The notes: generated from the sequence alone by a model not told the origin. Numbered from the stretch's first letter, positions 33,764 to 43,563 are shown. The stretch is DNA of 64,000 bases from Thermoplasmata archaeon (GCA_021802125.1 JAKAAX010000008.1:1-64000); one strand, 5' to 3'. Numbers and translations are program-made.

Positions 33764-34936
33764 TCAGTCGTGGAGCGAGAAGGCCAGAGGAAGGAGCAGG
33801 AGGAGCGAGCCTCCGGTCAGGAGGAAGGTGGTGGAGATCCCGAGCAAGGGTATTGCGAGACCCGCGGCCAGCGGCCCCACGGTGTAGCCGAGGTCCTTGA
33901 AGGTCGCGATCGCGCCGGTCATCGCGACCTTGTCCTCCTGCATCACGTCGGACATCCTCGAGTAGAGCGCGATGAAGATCCAGGTGTAGCTGATGGTGAA
34001 GGCCGTGACCACCACCAGAACGTAGGCGAGGGAGGCCGAGCGCGGCAGGAGGAGCGCGGTCCCGGCGGTGAGCAAGATCGCGACCGATAGCGTCCGACGG
34101 ATCCCGAACCGGTCGATCAAGGCCCCGAGCGGGACCTCGAGCGCCACGGCGGGCAAGAGACCCACGGTCAGTACCAGACCGATCTCCTCGTAGCTGAGCG
34201 ACTCCGCGTGAAGCAGGATCGCGAGGAACGCGTAGTAGACGTTGATGAAGGCGTAGAAGCAGACCACCAACAGGATCGTCTTGACGAAGCGGCGGTCGCG
34301 CATGTGCCGCGTGAGCGCCTGCACCTGGCTCGACCAGGCGGTCTTCTGGCGAGGCGGGGACTCGTTCAGGAAGATCGAGGCGATGAGGAACGCCCCCAAG
34401 GATGTGACGCTGAGGAGATAGAACGGGAGGAAGAACGAGGCGATGGCAAGGAATCCGCCGAGGAGCGGCGCCGCGGCCGAGGCAAGGTCGTTCAGGTCGG
34501 AGAAGAACCCGGTCTCCTTCCCCTTCACCTGTTTGTCGGCGTAGCTCAGGACGTAGGCCCAGGAGGTCAGCCAAAGGAAGGAGGAAGCGACGCCCCGCCC
34601 GAGGCTCAGCAGCAGCAGCTCCGGGAAGGTGTGCGCGAGCGGGTACAGCAGGGCGAGGCCCGCGTAAACGAGGAGGGCGACCTGCAGGACGCGCTTCATG
34701 TTGAGGCGGTCCTCGAGCATGCCGAAAGGGAGGTTCAGAAAGATCCCGGCCATCGTCGACATCGAGAAGATGAGGCCGGTGAGCGTCGCGCTGCCGGTCA
34801 CCTGTTCGACGTAGATCGAAAAGATGGGCGAGGTCAGCCCCCACCCGAAGGTGTAGACGAAGAAGGTCGTGGAGAGCGGAAGCAGGACTCGTCGGAAGTT
34901 CCGAAGGTGACGGAGATCGCTGAACTCCTTGAACAC
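33764..34936 (-). CDS. Major facilitator superfamily transporter
   Basis: The 390-residue protein has about twelve hydrophobic helices in two halves. The MFS motif A between helices 2 and 3 reads FGMLEDRLNMKRVL and its repeat in the second half is LGALIDRFGIRRTL. The substrate cannot be told from sequence; drug-type or sugar-type efflux carriers are the nearest general match. A TATA-like stretch GCTTTAGGG lies about 35 bases upstream of the ATG. It is not in an obvious operon. Confidence 0.88.
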   Translation of the reverse strand: MFKEFSDLRHLRNFRRVLLPLSTTFFVYTFGWGLTSPIFSIYVEQVTGSATLTGLIFSMSTMAGIFLNLPFGMLEDRLNMKRVLQVALLVYAGLALLYPLAHTFPELLLLSLGRGVASSFLWLTSWAYVLSYADKQVKGKETGFFSDLNDLASAAAPLLGGFLAIASFFLPFYLLSVTSLGAFLIASIFLNESPPRQKTAWSSQVQALTRHMRDRRFVKTILLVVCFYAFINVYYAFLAILLHAESLSYEEIGLVLTVGLLPAVALEVPLGALIDRFGIRRTLSVAILLTAGTALLLPRSASLAYVLVVVTAFTISYTWIFIALYSRMSDVMQEDKVAMTGAIATFKDLGYTVGPLAAGLAIPLLGISTTFLLTGGSLLLLLPLAFSLHD

Positions 34937-35223
34937 CGGTGGGCCCTCAGTTCCGCAACAAGTCCCTCCCTAAAGCGCTCGCAGGTCTGGGGACCACTCG
35001 CGCCATGCGCCCGGACCAATGGCCCGGGCCTCCCGAGCGTCGTCCCCGAAGGCGTTGGGGTCGGAAGTGGAGACGAGACGAAGCGTTCCCGCCGACCTCG
35101 ATCCGCGACGGTTTGACCGGCCGCCCTGGGGCGAGCGGGGGCTCCCCGGTGACAGCCAGGTTCCCGAGTGCCGCTTCCTCCTCCAGGGCGGACCGCCCCG
35201 CCGCCGGCCCCCGCTCCGTACGC

Positions 35224-36327
35224 TCAGGGCGCTTGGGAGGGTCGAAGTGCCTCACGCCCCACGTAGGCACCCCTGTCGGGACCGTGCAGAGGCCGGTACC
35301 TTCTCCAGAGGTGGAAGAGGAGAAGGACCACCAGGAGGTCGTAACCGACCACCGGGAGCATCCCGATCCCCGTCGGCAACTGCCCGAAGAACCCTTGAGG
35401 GAGAAGCACGGCGACAAGGCCCGCGCAGAGCGCGACGAGCGCGAGCTCGTTCTCCGACCTGCCGATGTGCCGGACGACCCACAGGAGGGCGAGCGACCCC
35501 AATACCAGGAAGAAGAGCACGACCAGCTCGGGAGCGGCCCCTTGAGAGGCGAGCGCGTCGCTGCCGAACGTGAGCAGAACGAAGAGGCCGATCGCGAGTA
35601 GGAAGAACGTCCGCGGCCGGGCCGTCGGGCGCGGGTCCCTCGGCCGCAGAAGGTCGGAGCGCGCGAGGTAGGAAGCGCCCACAAGAGCGCCCATGGCGGC
35701 TGCGCAACCGGCCCATAGGATGGGTCCGGCGTAGAAGCTCCGGACGTACCCCACGAAGACGAGCGTCCCGAGCCCGTCCACCACGAGGCCGAGCAGGGCC
35801 CAGCGGATCTGGCGCGGGGTGAGGAGCGACTTGCCTCGGGTCTCGGGGAGTGTCAGGTCCAGGATCAGCAGGGGCAACGCCACACTGAAGAGCGGATGGA
35901 TGATCAGCACGAGGTCCACCGCCCAGACCCAGTTGACCCCCAACCAGTGCCCGTAGGTGGCGACGATCCCGAGCGTTCCTGCGTCGTGGGGATTGAAGAG
36001 CGTCGCCGCCCCGATGCCCTCGTTCAAGATCCCGTAGGCCGCACCGAGGATGAGGACCGTGGCCCACCCCTTGCGCCATCGGACCCTCGCCTCGCGGATG
36101 AGGAGCACGGCGAGGCCGTAGGAGCCCAGGTTCTGGGCCAGGAACGCGAAGAACAAGGGGGGGTTCATGACCAGCCAGCTGATCTGGGTCGAGCCGGTGA
36201 GGTACTCCACCATCGGAGCGAGAAGGCCCAGGAAGAGGGCCGGGTGGGCTCGGAAGAACGCCCGCCCAGCGTCGAAGGCGCGCCTCGGGCCGTTTGCCCA
36301 CAGCGCAGGGGGGGTGTGGACCGCCAT
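35224..36327 (-). CDS. Polytopic membrane protein, function unknown
   Basis: The 367-residue protein has roughly ten hydrophobic helices with short loops and no recognised signature. Features that may help identify it are APMVEYLTGSTQISWLVMNPPLFF near the N-terminus, the loop YGILNEGIGAATLFNPHDAG and several conserved-looking Gly/Glu/His residues within helices. Acidic and histidine residues inside the membrane region could suggest an enzyme or ion-binding role, but this is speculation. It lies between the MFS gene and the DUF4011-helicase gene on the same strand with gaps over 200 bases. Confidence 0.75.
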   Translation of the reverse strand: MAVHTPPALWANGPRRAFDAGRAFFRAHPALFLGLLAPMVEYLTGSTQISWLVMNPPLFFAFLAQNLGSYGLAVLLIREARVRWRKGWATVLILGAAYGILNEGIGAATLFNPHDAGTLGIVATYGHWLGVNWVWAVDLVLIIHPLFSVALPLLILDLTLPETRGKSLLTPRQIRWALLGLVVDGLGTLVFVGYVRSFYAGPILWAGCAAAMGALVGASYLARSDLLRPRDPRPTARPRTFFLLAIGLFVLLTFGSDALASQGAAPELVVLFFLVLGSLALLWVVRHIGRSENELALVALCAGLVAVLLPQGFFGQLPTGIGMLPVVGYDLLVVLLLFHLWRRYRPLHGPDRGAYVGREALRPSQAP

Positions 36328-36559
36328 TCCGGACCTCCGGTCTCCGAGGAGAGGTTTCCGAGGAAGACCTACTTGAATCCCTCAGGACGATTCGGAGGGG
36401 GAATCTCTCGCTGGTGCCGGTCAGCTTGCCGGTTCCGGCGGACCGCGCACGGCCGAGGGGGTACGTCCCATTCCCGCACGGGCCTGGGCGGGCGGGACCC
36501 CTGGGCTCCCCGGAAGGACAGGCCCCCGCGTTCCTCCGCCACATCCTCGGCGGGAAAGG

Positions 36560-39500
36560 TCAGGCCGGGATCTTCCCCGCGTCCTTCGACCTCGCGGGAG
36601 CGCCGACCTCCCCCTTCGGGGGGGAGGGACGGGAGGAGAGCTCGCGCACGCGCTTGACGATCCTGTCGACCTCGGACCCAGGGTCCCTGTACCATCTCTG
36701 GGACCAGACACGCTCGAGGGTCCATCCCGCCTTCTCCAGGAACTGCTGCCGAACGACGTCCCGTTCGACCGCCGTCCTCCCCGAGGCGTACATCGGTCCG
36801 TCGGTCTCGATCCCCAGCACGTAGCGTGTCGCGTCCCGTGGGTCCACGATCCCCAGACCGACCTTGTAGCGGCCCCGTCCCACGAAAAGGTCGGATTCGA
36901 GGCCGCGTTGACGGAGCGCGTCCTGGAGGCGGACCTCCAGCGCCGGCCCGAGCACGTTCTTCAGCGGGAGCTCCTCCTTCTGCTCGGCGAGACCACCGTA
37001 CTTCGCGAAGACCGCTCGGAGCCGCTCCGGGTCGCCCTGCGACACGGCCTCGGCGTAGTTCAGGAACCCTTCCAGGATCTTGGGCCCCAGGTTCTTCGAC
37101 CCGGAAGTGTCCAGTTGGGACGGGGAGAAGGACGCCACGACGACCATCCCTTCCCGCGCCCTCGTGACCGCGACGTTCAGCCGCTTCTCCCCGCCCTGTT
37201 CGTTCAACGGCCCGAACCGCACCGCCACCCGGCCGTTGGGCAGGGGGGCGTAGCCGATGGAGAAGATCACCACGTCCCGCTCGTCGCCCTGGACCTGCTC
37301 GATGTTCTTGACGAACAGGCGCTGGTCGAGCTCCTCGGCGGTCTCGACCTCGGAGAGGCTCGCGTTGAAGCGAGGATCGACCGACCGACGCTCTTCGATC
37401 CGGTCCTCGATGAGGCGTCGTTGGGGATGGTTGAACGAGACGATCCCGACCGAAGGGAGCTTCCCGTCCGCGCCCCGTTTCGACAGCACCTCCTCGAGCA
37501 CGTCGACGACCTTCTCCGCCTCGACGAGGTTGGAGTTCTTCTCCCACTTCCCCTCGACCTGGAGGTACCGGATGGGAGGGGTCGACAGCTTCCGGGTCGA
37601 GTTGGGGCTGACGTGGAGCATCCAGTCGTAGAACACGTGGTTCGAAAAGTCGATGAGCTCCTGCCACCGCGAACGGTAGTGCCAGCTCAGCTGGGTCTTC
37701 GGGAAGACCCCCAGGGCGAGGTCGAGCAGGGACTGCGCCCGTAGCGATTCCGCCGCGTCGTCCCCCTCGGCCAGCTCCTCGTCGTCCTCGTCCCCGTCAC
37801 CGAGCTGGAAGAGGTCGAACGGCGGGAGCTGCTGCTCGTCCCCGCCGATGAGGCAGCGCCTCCCCCGGAGGACGGCGGGCACCGCACGCTCGACCGCGAG
37901 CTGGCTCGCTTCGTCGAACACCACGAGATCGAAGAGCCCCGGGACGAGCGGGAAGACGTCCGAGGCGGCCTCCGGGGAGACCAACCAGCAGGGGGCGACG
38001 TCCAGGAGGTCCTTCCCGAAGGAGCGGACCAGCTCTCTCAGGGGCTTGGTCCTCGACCTCTTGGTCAGCTCGCGCAGGAGCGTGTCCCGGGAGGAGGGAG
38101 GGTTCTTCTTTCCTTTCGGAGGCGCCACGATGGGCTTCGGGCGGAGCCGCTCGTCGCCTTGGTAGCGGATCAGCTGGGCGGTGAGCTCGCTCCGCTGCTG
38201 GAGCAGCGAAGCAAGGCGCTCCCGGGTGGCCAGGTAGGAGGCGAAGACGTCCGTCGACTGGAAGGCCGTACCCCTCTCGTAGAGGCGGGTCCATCCGGTA
38301 AGCGCCGCCCTCCGCAGGCGCTCCTCGATGGGAAGCTCCGTTCCCCAGGGGAGGGCCTTCGTCTGCCGGAACAGCTCGCGGAGAGGGGGCGTGAGGCGGA
38401 GAAGGGCGTCGTCATACGCCACCACCGCGGGCCACTCGGGGAGCGCGCCCTTGAGACGAGCGAGCCTTCCGACGAGCGACGCCCGGTCCCGTTGGGAGAG
38501 GTCGCTCAGGGAGAGCGCCTCGGCCGGGGTCAGCCACACCGACAGGGCCCGGGTCGCGGAAGCGAGGTCGGCTCCCGCGCGCAGGCCCTGCTCGAGAACC
38601 TCCATGTCGGGGGCCGTGCCGGACCGACCGACTCGGGAGCGCAGGTCGAGCACGCCGCGACGGGTCCTCCACCAGGATGGGGAGAAGAGCCTCGACCATC
38701 GCTGGCTCCAGTAGCGGTAGTTCACCAGGAGCGCGAGCGCCCCTCGCTGGGCGGCCATGTCCCCGACCTGAAAGAGCGGGCTGGCGCCAGCCTTCGCTCC
38801 GACCGCGTCCAGCGCCGCCCCGCATTCCGCAGGTTCCGTCGCGGCCGTGCGCTGGAAGGGGCGCCACCCGGCGAACGGGGTGCCCGGCGCGTCGAACCGG
38901 GCGAACCCCGATTCGAGCTGCGGGAGCCATGGCGTCGCGCTGTCGAGGTCGGACAGCAGGAGCGATCTCACGAGGTCCGGGGTCGCCGGACCCACCGGGA
39001 ACCCCAGGTCTCCGGCGGTGTAGAGCGTGTGCAGGCTCAGTCCGCCGTAGCGCTCCTCCCGAAGCGTGGCCTCCCAGGACTCAAGGTCCCGGAGGGCCCC
39101 GTCGATGGCCGCCTCCACCCGCGCGAGCTCGGGGCCCGGGTCCCGTCCCGGTGGACGGGTGGCGGCCTCGGTGATCCGCGCGCCCAGCTTCTGATAGAGC
39201 GCCTTCCGGTCCGCCACCGCGTCCTGGACCAGCGCCGCGAACCGATCGAGCCCGACACGCTGCAGCCGCTGCTGGACGACGTCGAGGGCTGCCCGCTTCT
39301 GGCAGACCACGAGGACGTGCTCTCCACCCGAGAGCGCGTCTCCGATGAGGTTCACGATGAGCTGGGACTTGCCCGTGCCCGGGGGGCCCTGCGTGACGAG
39401 GGCCGGGACGCGCTTCAGCGCCTCGATGGTCGCGTCCTGCGAGGTGTCGCTCGGCAGGACGCAGCGGACGGGCGCGGGGCCCGAGGACGGTCGTTCGGGG

Positions 39501-40438
39501 ACCGTGAGGGGTTCGACCGTCGTGGGTTCGCCGGCCTCAGCTTGGAGGAGCGGGAGCACCGAGCCCAGACCTGTCGGCAGCTCTTCCCCGGCGAGGAGCG
39601 TGAGGTAGTCCTCGTGGATCGAGGTCGAGCCCTGCGGGAACCGGCCCAGGAGCAGGTGGGATCGGACCGAGAGAGGCTCGCGCGGACCTTCGGTGTAGGA
39701 GCTCCCGTGCACGGGCGGAAGCGGGTCGACGCGCGGGAGGACCTCTTCCGCCGGCACGTAATCGGCGATGAGCTTGACCTGCTGCAGGATCGGCCCGATG
39801 CGTTGACGGATGGCCGGCCCGGCGGGGACCCCGGGAGGGAGCGGGTGGTCGATGAGCTCCTGCAGCGCCGCATCGAGCGCGTCGAGGAGGTCGATGTCCG
39901 TCTTCTTTCGCAGGACCTCGAGCAGGGCGCGGTTCGGAACGGGGTCACGAGAGGACTCGAGGCTCACGAACCAGCCGGGCTGCGGGTCGTTGGCCCTCTT
40001 CTCCAGCGTCGCGGGGAACAGGAAGATGGGACCGCGGATGTGGTGGCCGTCCGGCAGATGCCCGGTCAGGAACGGGAAGCCCACGTACAGGTCATCGACC
40101 CCGGTCTCGTCCCGGACCAACCGAACCGTCCGTGCGACCTTGTAGAGGACCTTCCGGTGGACCAGCGAATCCGGCGAGAGGTCGCCCGAGGGCACGAGGC
40201 ACTCTCGCCCACGGCCGGCCAGCGCCGCGTGCAGGATCCTTTCCGTGACGCCTGGATCCATCGTTTCCGAGAGGGCGAGGTCGTAGTTGCGTGGGGTGTT
40301 CGCCCGCTGGACCCTGACGGAAGGGTTCCGGAAGTCGGTGTGCAGGAGCCGGTCGCGCAGCACCTCGAGCTGATGGCGGAGGTCGGGCGGACCGGGAAGC
40401 GCCCCCGTGGCGGGGGGTCGAGCGGGCCGGTCGTCCAT
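36560..40438 (-). CDS. DUF4011-SF1 helicase-Vsr-like nuclease (Hhe-type defence candidate)
   Basis: The roughly 1292-residue protein has three modules. The N-terminal region (about 25-140, LRDRLLHTDFRNPSVRV) resembles DUF4011. An SF1 (Dna2/Upf1-type) helicase follows, with Walker A QGPPGTGKSQ near 350, Walker B VVFDEASQLA near 842, motif III LIGGDEQQLPP, and motifs V/VI EQVQGDERDVVIFS and RLNVAVTRARE near 1050-1090. The C-terminus (about 1165-1270) is a Vsr/MTES_1575-like endonuclease: LGIETDGPMYASG, ERDVVRQQFLEKAGW, RVWSQRWYRDP. The commonly seen YHS is YAS here. This order matches the Hhe anti-phage protein. An acidic insert (GDEDDEELAEGDD) lies near 875. The frame is open 25 codons further upstream (40513). 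It stands alone, without a methylase or toxin partner. Confidence 0.85.
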   Translation of the reverse strand: MDDRPARPPATGALPGPPDLRHQLEVLRDRLLHTDFRNPSVRVQRANTPRNYDLALSETMDPGVTERILHAALAGRGRECLVPSGDLSPDSLVHRKVLYKVARTVRLVRDETGVDDLYVGFPFLTGHLPDGHHIRGPIFLFPATLEKRANDPQPGWFVSLESSRDPVPNRALLEVLRKKTDIDLLDALDAALQELIDHPLPPGVPAGPAIRQRIGPILQQVKLIADYVPAEEVLPRVDPLPPVHGSSYTEGPREPLSVRSHLLLGRFPQGSTSIHEDYLTLLAGEELPTGLGSVLPLLQAEAGEPTTVEPLTVPERPSSGPAPVRCVLPSDTSQDATIEALKRVPALVTQGPPGTGKSQLIVNLIGDALSGGEHVLVVCQKRAALDVVQQRLQRVGLDRFAALVQDAVADRKALYQKLGARITEAATRPPGRDPGPELARVEAAIDGALRDLESWEATLREERYGGLSLHTLYTAGDLGFPVGPATPDLVRSLLLSDLDSATPWLPQLESGFARFDAPGTPFAGWRPFQRTAATEPAECGAALDAVGAKAGASPLFQVGDMAAQRGALALLVNYRYWSQRWSRLFSPSWWRTRRGVLDLRSRVGRSGTAPDMEVLEQGLRAGADLASATRALSVWLTPAEALSLSDLSQRDRASLVGRLARLKGALPEWPAVVAYDDALLRLTPPLRELFRQTKALPWGTELPIEERLRRAALTGWTRLYERGTAFQSTDVFASYLATRERLASLLQQRSELTAQLIRYQGDERLRPKPIVAPPKGKKNPPSSRDTLLRELTKRSRTKPLRELVRSFGKDLLDVAPCWLVSPEAASDVFPLVPGLFDLVVFDEASQLAVERAVPAVLRGRRCLIGGDEQQLPPFDLFQLGDGDEDDEELAEGDDAAESLRAQSLLDLALGVFPKTQLSWHYRSRWQELIDFSNHVFYDWMLHVSPNSTRKLSTPPIRYLQVEGKWEKNSNLVEAEKVVDVLEEVLSKRGADGKLPSVGIVSFNHPQRRLIEDRIEERRSVDPRFNASLSEVETAEELDQRLFVKNIEQVQGDERDVVIFSIGYAPLPNGRVAVRFGPLNEQGGEKRLNVAVTRAREGMVVVASFSPSQLDTSGSKNLGPKILEGFLNYAEAVSQGDPERLRAVFAKYGGLAEQKEELPLKNVLGPALEVRLQDALRQRGLESDLFVGRGRYKVGLGIVDPRDATRYVLGIETDGPMYASGRTAVERDVVRQQFLEKAGWTLERVWSQRWYRDPGSEVDRIVKRVRELSSRPSPPKGEVGAPARSKDAGKIPA

Positions 40439-40649
40439 CCGCACCGGCCAGGATGCCGGAGAGATGAGTCTTGGGTGCGAAGCGGATGGGCCACGGTGAA
40501 CCCCGCGACCCATCTGTGGCTCAACGGGGGCCGCAGGCGTTGCGCGGCTCCGGGGTCCTCAGAAGTGCGAGGCCACGCACGGGATGGCGGCCCCCTCGGT
40601 GGTGACCCGGGGCTGAGCCCGCCCGGAACCGGGGAACGCCCGGCGCGCG

Positions 40650-41837
40650 CTACCGGCGTGCGCGAACGGGGGCCCGTGCCCGCGCTCTGCGGGAGCTCCT
40701 CGGGGCGGGCCGGGCCGACCGGGGTCGGGAGACAGGTTTGAGGGGCTTCACCGCCCAGAGCAGCTGGCAGGCTCTTCCCTTGAAGAGCTCGAAGGCCTCC
40801 TCGGGCACGCCCGACAATTTCGCGAACTTCCTGAGGTCCGGGTGCTCGACCCGAACTTCGGTGAAACCTGCGCCTTTGGCCAACGCGGCCATCTCGCGGT
40901 CGTTGTACCAGTGGACCCGGCTTGCGATGGGCTCCGGCGCAGCCGGGGTGCCACGCATCGCTTTCGAGCCGTCGAACACCGCGAGTCGACCGCCGGGACG
41001 AAGCGTTCGGAAGATCTCCCGGAAGGTCTCGGGGGCGTTCGGGAGGAAACCCAGGACCCCCGTCATGACCGCGCAGGTGAACCGGGCGGCCTCGAAAGGG
41101 ACCTGGTCCGCCTCGGAGCGGACGAGGGTGAGACGCTCCTCGGAGATCGCCTCCTGGTTCTGCTCCTCCGCCACGTGCAGGAGGTCGAGGCTGTGGTCGA
41201 TCCCCGCTGCGCGGCAACCGCTCTGGAGCGCATCGTGGAGGAACGCGCCGCCGCCGCATCCCACCTCGAGGAGATCGTCCTCCTTCGTGAGCTTGAGACC
41301 CTCCAGAAGCGCGGCGAAGTTCGGTCGGTGGTAGATCGGATCGCGGTAGGCCTCCCGGCTAGCTCGGCCGCTAGGGCGGCGCGCTTGGCGGTCGGTCACC
41401 CAGTCCGCGAGGCGGTCGGGGGAGGTGGCTTGGAAGAGCGTAGAGGCGACCTCGCTGGCGAACCAGCCGACCAGTTCCTCTCCCTTCTCGGTCAGAAGGT
41501 CCTCTCCGAACCCCCGGTGCTCGATGGTGACCCGCGTTCCACCCCGCTCCGGGACGAGCTGCACCCGGACCGTCGTGGGGGACCTTCGCGCCCACTCGGG
41601 GGGATGCCACTCGAAGACGATCCCCTCTCCCGGGTCCCACTCAAGGATCTTCGCCACCTCCCTGGGAGCCCCTTTGGGGGAGGTCTCCAGGAGCCGCCCA
41701 CCCTTCTTCGGCTCCAGCGTGAGCCTCACGCCTCCCAGCGCCCGCGAGAGCTCCTCCACCAGGGTGGAAAAGACCTCGGAGGGCGGCAGGGGAAAGAAGC
41801 TCGAGAGCGACAGGTCCATTTTCGGGGGATCCGTCAT
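40650..41837 (-). CDS. SRPBCC (AHSA1-like) domain fused to SAM-dependent methyltransferase
   Basis: The 395-residue protein has an N-terminal START/AHSA1-like ligand-binding domain (about 1-150; SSFFPLPPSEVFSTLVEEL, GGTRVTIEHRGFG, GWFASEVASTLF). A class I methyltransferase follows (about 170-375) with SAM motif I LLEVGCGGGAFL, the acidic motif II region AAGIDHSLDLL, and the LRPGGRLAVFDG motif. The tail is Arg/Pro/Ala-rich. The likely reaction is methylation of a small hydrophobic molecule delivered by the SRPBCC pocket, but the substrate is unknown. ATG at 41837 is chosen because it lies just before the SRPBCC fold; the frame remains open to 41939, and ATG at 41819 is also possible. Confidence 0.85.
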   Translation of the reverse strand: MTDPPKMDLSLSSFFPLPPSEVFSTLVEELSRALGGVRLTLEPKKGGRLLETSPKGAPREVAKILEWDPGEGIVFEWHPPEWARRSPTTVRVQLVPERGGTRVTIEHRGFGEDLLTEKGEELVGWFASEVASTLFQATSPDRLADWVTDRQARRPSGRASREAYRDPIYHRPNFAALLEGLKLTKEDDLLEVGCGGGAFLHDALQSGCRAAGIDHSLDLLHVAEEQNQEAISEERLTLVRSEADQVPFEAARFTCAVMTGVLGFLPNAPETFREIFRTLRPGGRLAVFDGSKAMRGTPAAPEPIASRVHWYNDREMAALAKGAGFTEVRVEHPDLRKFAKLSGVPEEAFELFKGRACQLLWAVKPLKPVSRPRSARPAPRSSRRARARAPVRARR

Positions 41838-41929
41838 TCCGGGGAGCCGGAAGGGAGGCCCACTTAAGAGCTGAGGGCGGGCGGCACGGGGAGAACGTTC
41901 ATGTGCAAGGCTCGGAGTGGTGGGTGCGA

Positions 41930-42673
41930 ATGACGGCAACCACCCGCCTCGCGGTCCTGATCCTGATGGTCGGGTTCGTGGTCGAAGGGGTCGGAGAGCT
42001 CTTCGAGCTGGTCTCGAAGCAGTGGCTCCTTTCCCACGTTCCGAACGCGCTCCTGGACATCTACTACATCGGACCGGCGACCACGGTCATCGGCTTCCTC
42101 TTCGCCTTCGCGGGGCGCCACGAGTGGTCGGAGCTGCACCACCGCCACGTGCTCCACGGCCACAAGGTCCTGCTCGTTTCGATCGCGCTCCTGGGAGCCG
42201 CCGCCGGGACCATCGGCCTCTTCGCGTACGAGTACCCGTCCGCCGCGGTCCCGGTCCTCCTGCCCTGGATCCTGGGAGCGGTCGTCGCGGTGGGGTTCGG
42301 GGGGTCGTTCCTGAGCTACCTCTTGATCGGGTACCACATCACCTCGACGCGGGGGAAGATCTGCCTCGGGGGCTCCCTCGGCTGGGGAGCGTTCGTCTCG
42401 ATCGTCGCGGGCTACTTCGTCGGGTCCCACTTCATGGACATCCTGACCGCCCTCCGCGCCCACTCGACCTCGGTCGCCACCACGGTGAGCGACCTCACCT
42501 TCGTGACCACCATCCTGTTCGTGAGCTACTTCCTCCTGGCGGTCGGGTTCCACGACGCGTACCGGATGCTGCTGAGGGGCGTCCTCCCCGAAGGGCACAC
42601 GCCGGCGAAGAAGTACCGCGGTCCTTCGAAGCCGGCCCCGGCCGCTCCGCCGGTGCCCCCGTCCTCTTCGTGA
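41930..42673 (+). CDS. Six-helix membrane protein, function unknown
   Basis: The 247-residue protein has about six hydrophobic helices. A cytoplasmic or external loop is rich in histidine (HEWSELHHRHVLHGHK) and could bind a metal or charged ligand. The C-terminal 25 residues are Pro/Ala/Ser-rich. ATG at 41930 is preferred; GTG codons at 41903 and 41924 are in frame. It is divergent from the SRPBCC-methyltransferase gene and the two share a gap of about 90 bases. No family is recognised. Confidence 0.75.
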   Translation: MTATTRLAVLILMVGFVVEGVGELFELVSKQWLLSHVPNALLDIYYIGPATTVIGFLFAFAGRHEWSELHHRHVLHGHKVLLVSIALLGAAAGTIGLFAYEYPSAAVPVLLPWILGAVVAVGFGGSFLSYLLIGYHITSTRGKICLGGSLGWGAFVSIVAGYFVGSHFMDILTALRAHSTSVATTVSDLTFVTTILFVSYFLLAVGFHDAYRMLLRGVLPEGHTPAKKYRGPSKPAPAAPPVPPSSS

Positions 42674-42696
42674 GCTAGGTCGAGGCCCGGGCACAC

Positions 42697-42706
42697 CTTG
42701 ATACGG
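42697..42706 (+). promoter_or_regulatory. TATA-like box of the alpha/beta hydrolase gene
   Basis: CTTGATACGG is centred about 31 bases before the ATG at 42732. The spacing fits a very short leader. Confidence 0.35.
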
Positions 42707-42731
42707 GCACGGAGCCCCGTGGGATAGGTCG

Positions 42732-43535
42732 ATGACGGCGACACCCGAAGGCCATCAACGGACCGTCGAGCTCCGCGGGAGCCCGGTCCATCTGTGGGAG
42801 GGGGGAACGGGCCGGCCCCTGTTCTTCCTCCACGGGGCCGGCAGCATCGGTCAGGGCTGGGTGGGAACCTTCCCGCTGCTCGCCCGTCACCACCGGGTGT
42901 TCCTCCCGGACCTGCCGGGCTTCGGGCTTTCGGCCGACAACCCTAGGCTGAGGAGCTTTCGCGACCTCGGAGAGAGCCTGGCCGAACTTGTGGGGAGGGA
43001 GGGAGGAGGACCCGTCGACCTCATGGGAAACTCGATGGGAGGAGGACTGGCCACCGGCGTCGCGCTCGCACGGCCGGATCTCGTCCACAGCCTGGTGCTC
43101 GTCGCCCCGGGTGGGTTGCACGAACGGGAGGACATGAACGCGGAGGCTGCGAGGGTCGTCCCCGGAGAGGTGAACAAGTGGCTCTTCCACCGCCCGGAAA
43201 GGGGGGTGGCCTCCTTCCCGACCCTGACCCCCGCGCAGGTCCGCGAGCGCTGGAAGGCGACACGGGCCGCGCTCGCCCGCTGGGTCCAGCTGGGCTTCGA
43301 GCATCTGCCCTACGAGAGCCTCCGCGTGCCCACGCTGCTGGTCTGGGGGAAGGAGGACCGTATCCTCCCGAGCAGCTGGGCCGTCGAGCTCGCCGAGCGG
43401 ATCCCAGGGGCCCGGGCCGTGGTCCTCGACGACTGCGGTCACGTCCCGCACCTCGAACTTCCAGAGCCGTTCACGAACGTCGTGGAGACCTTCTACTCCG
43501 GGTTGCCTCCGGCCGGGGGCCCGAGCGCGGAGTAG
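42732..43535 (+). CDS. Alpha/beta-fold hydrolase
   Basis: The 267-residue hydrolase has the nucleophile elbow GNSMGG with S101, the oxyanion region FFLHGAGSIGQGW, the late acid in WGKEDRILP and the catalytic histidine in DCGHVPHLE. The set is typical of esterases, C-C hydrolases and related enzymes that process carboxylic esters or ketones. The lid region (LHEREDMNAEAARVV...) is not diagnostic. The substrate is unknown. It is separated from the thioredoxin-fold gene by 28 bases and probably shares its transcript. Confidence 0.9.
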   Translation: MTATPEGHQRTVELRGSPVHLWEGGTGRPLFFLHGAGSIGQGWVGTFPLLARHHRVFLPDLPGFGLSADNPRLRSFRDLGESLAELVGREGGGPVDLMGNSMGGGLATGVALARPDLVHSLVLVAPGGLHEREDMNAEAARVVPGEVNKWLFHRPERGVASFPTLTPAQVRERWKATRAALARWVQLGFEHLPYESLRVPTLLVWGKEDRILPSSWAVELAERIPGARAVVLDDCGHVPHLELPEPFTNVVETFYSGLPPAGGPSAE

Positions 43536-43563
43536 GACCGTGCGAAGCTAGGAGAGCCCATCC

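Noticed and set aside
38159..40741. An 860-codon plus-strand frame
   Set aside because: It is antisense to the DUF4011-helicase gene and shows no domain or hydrophobic pattern.
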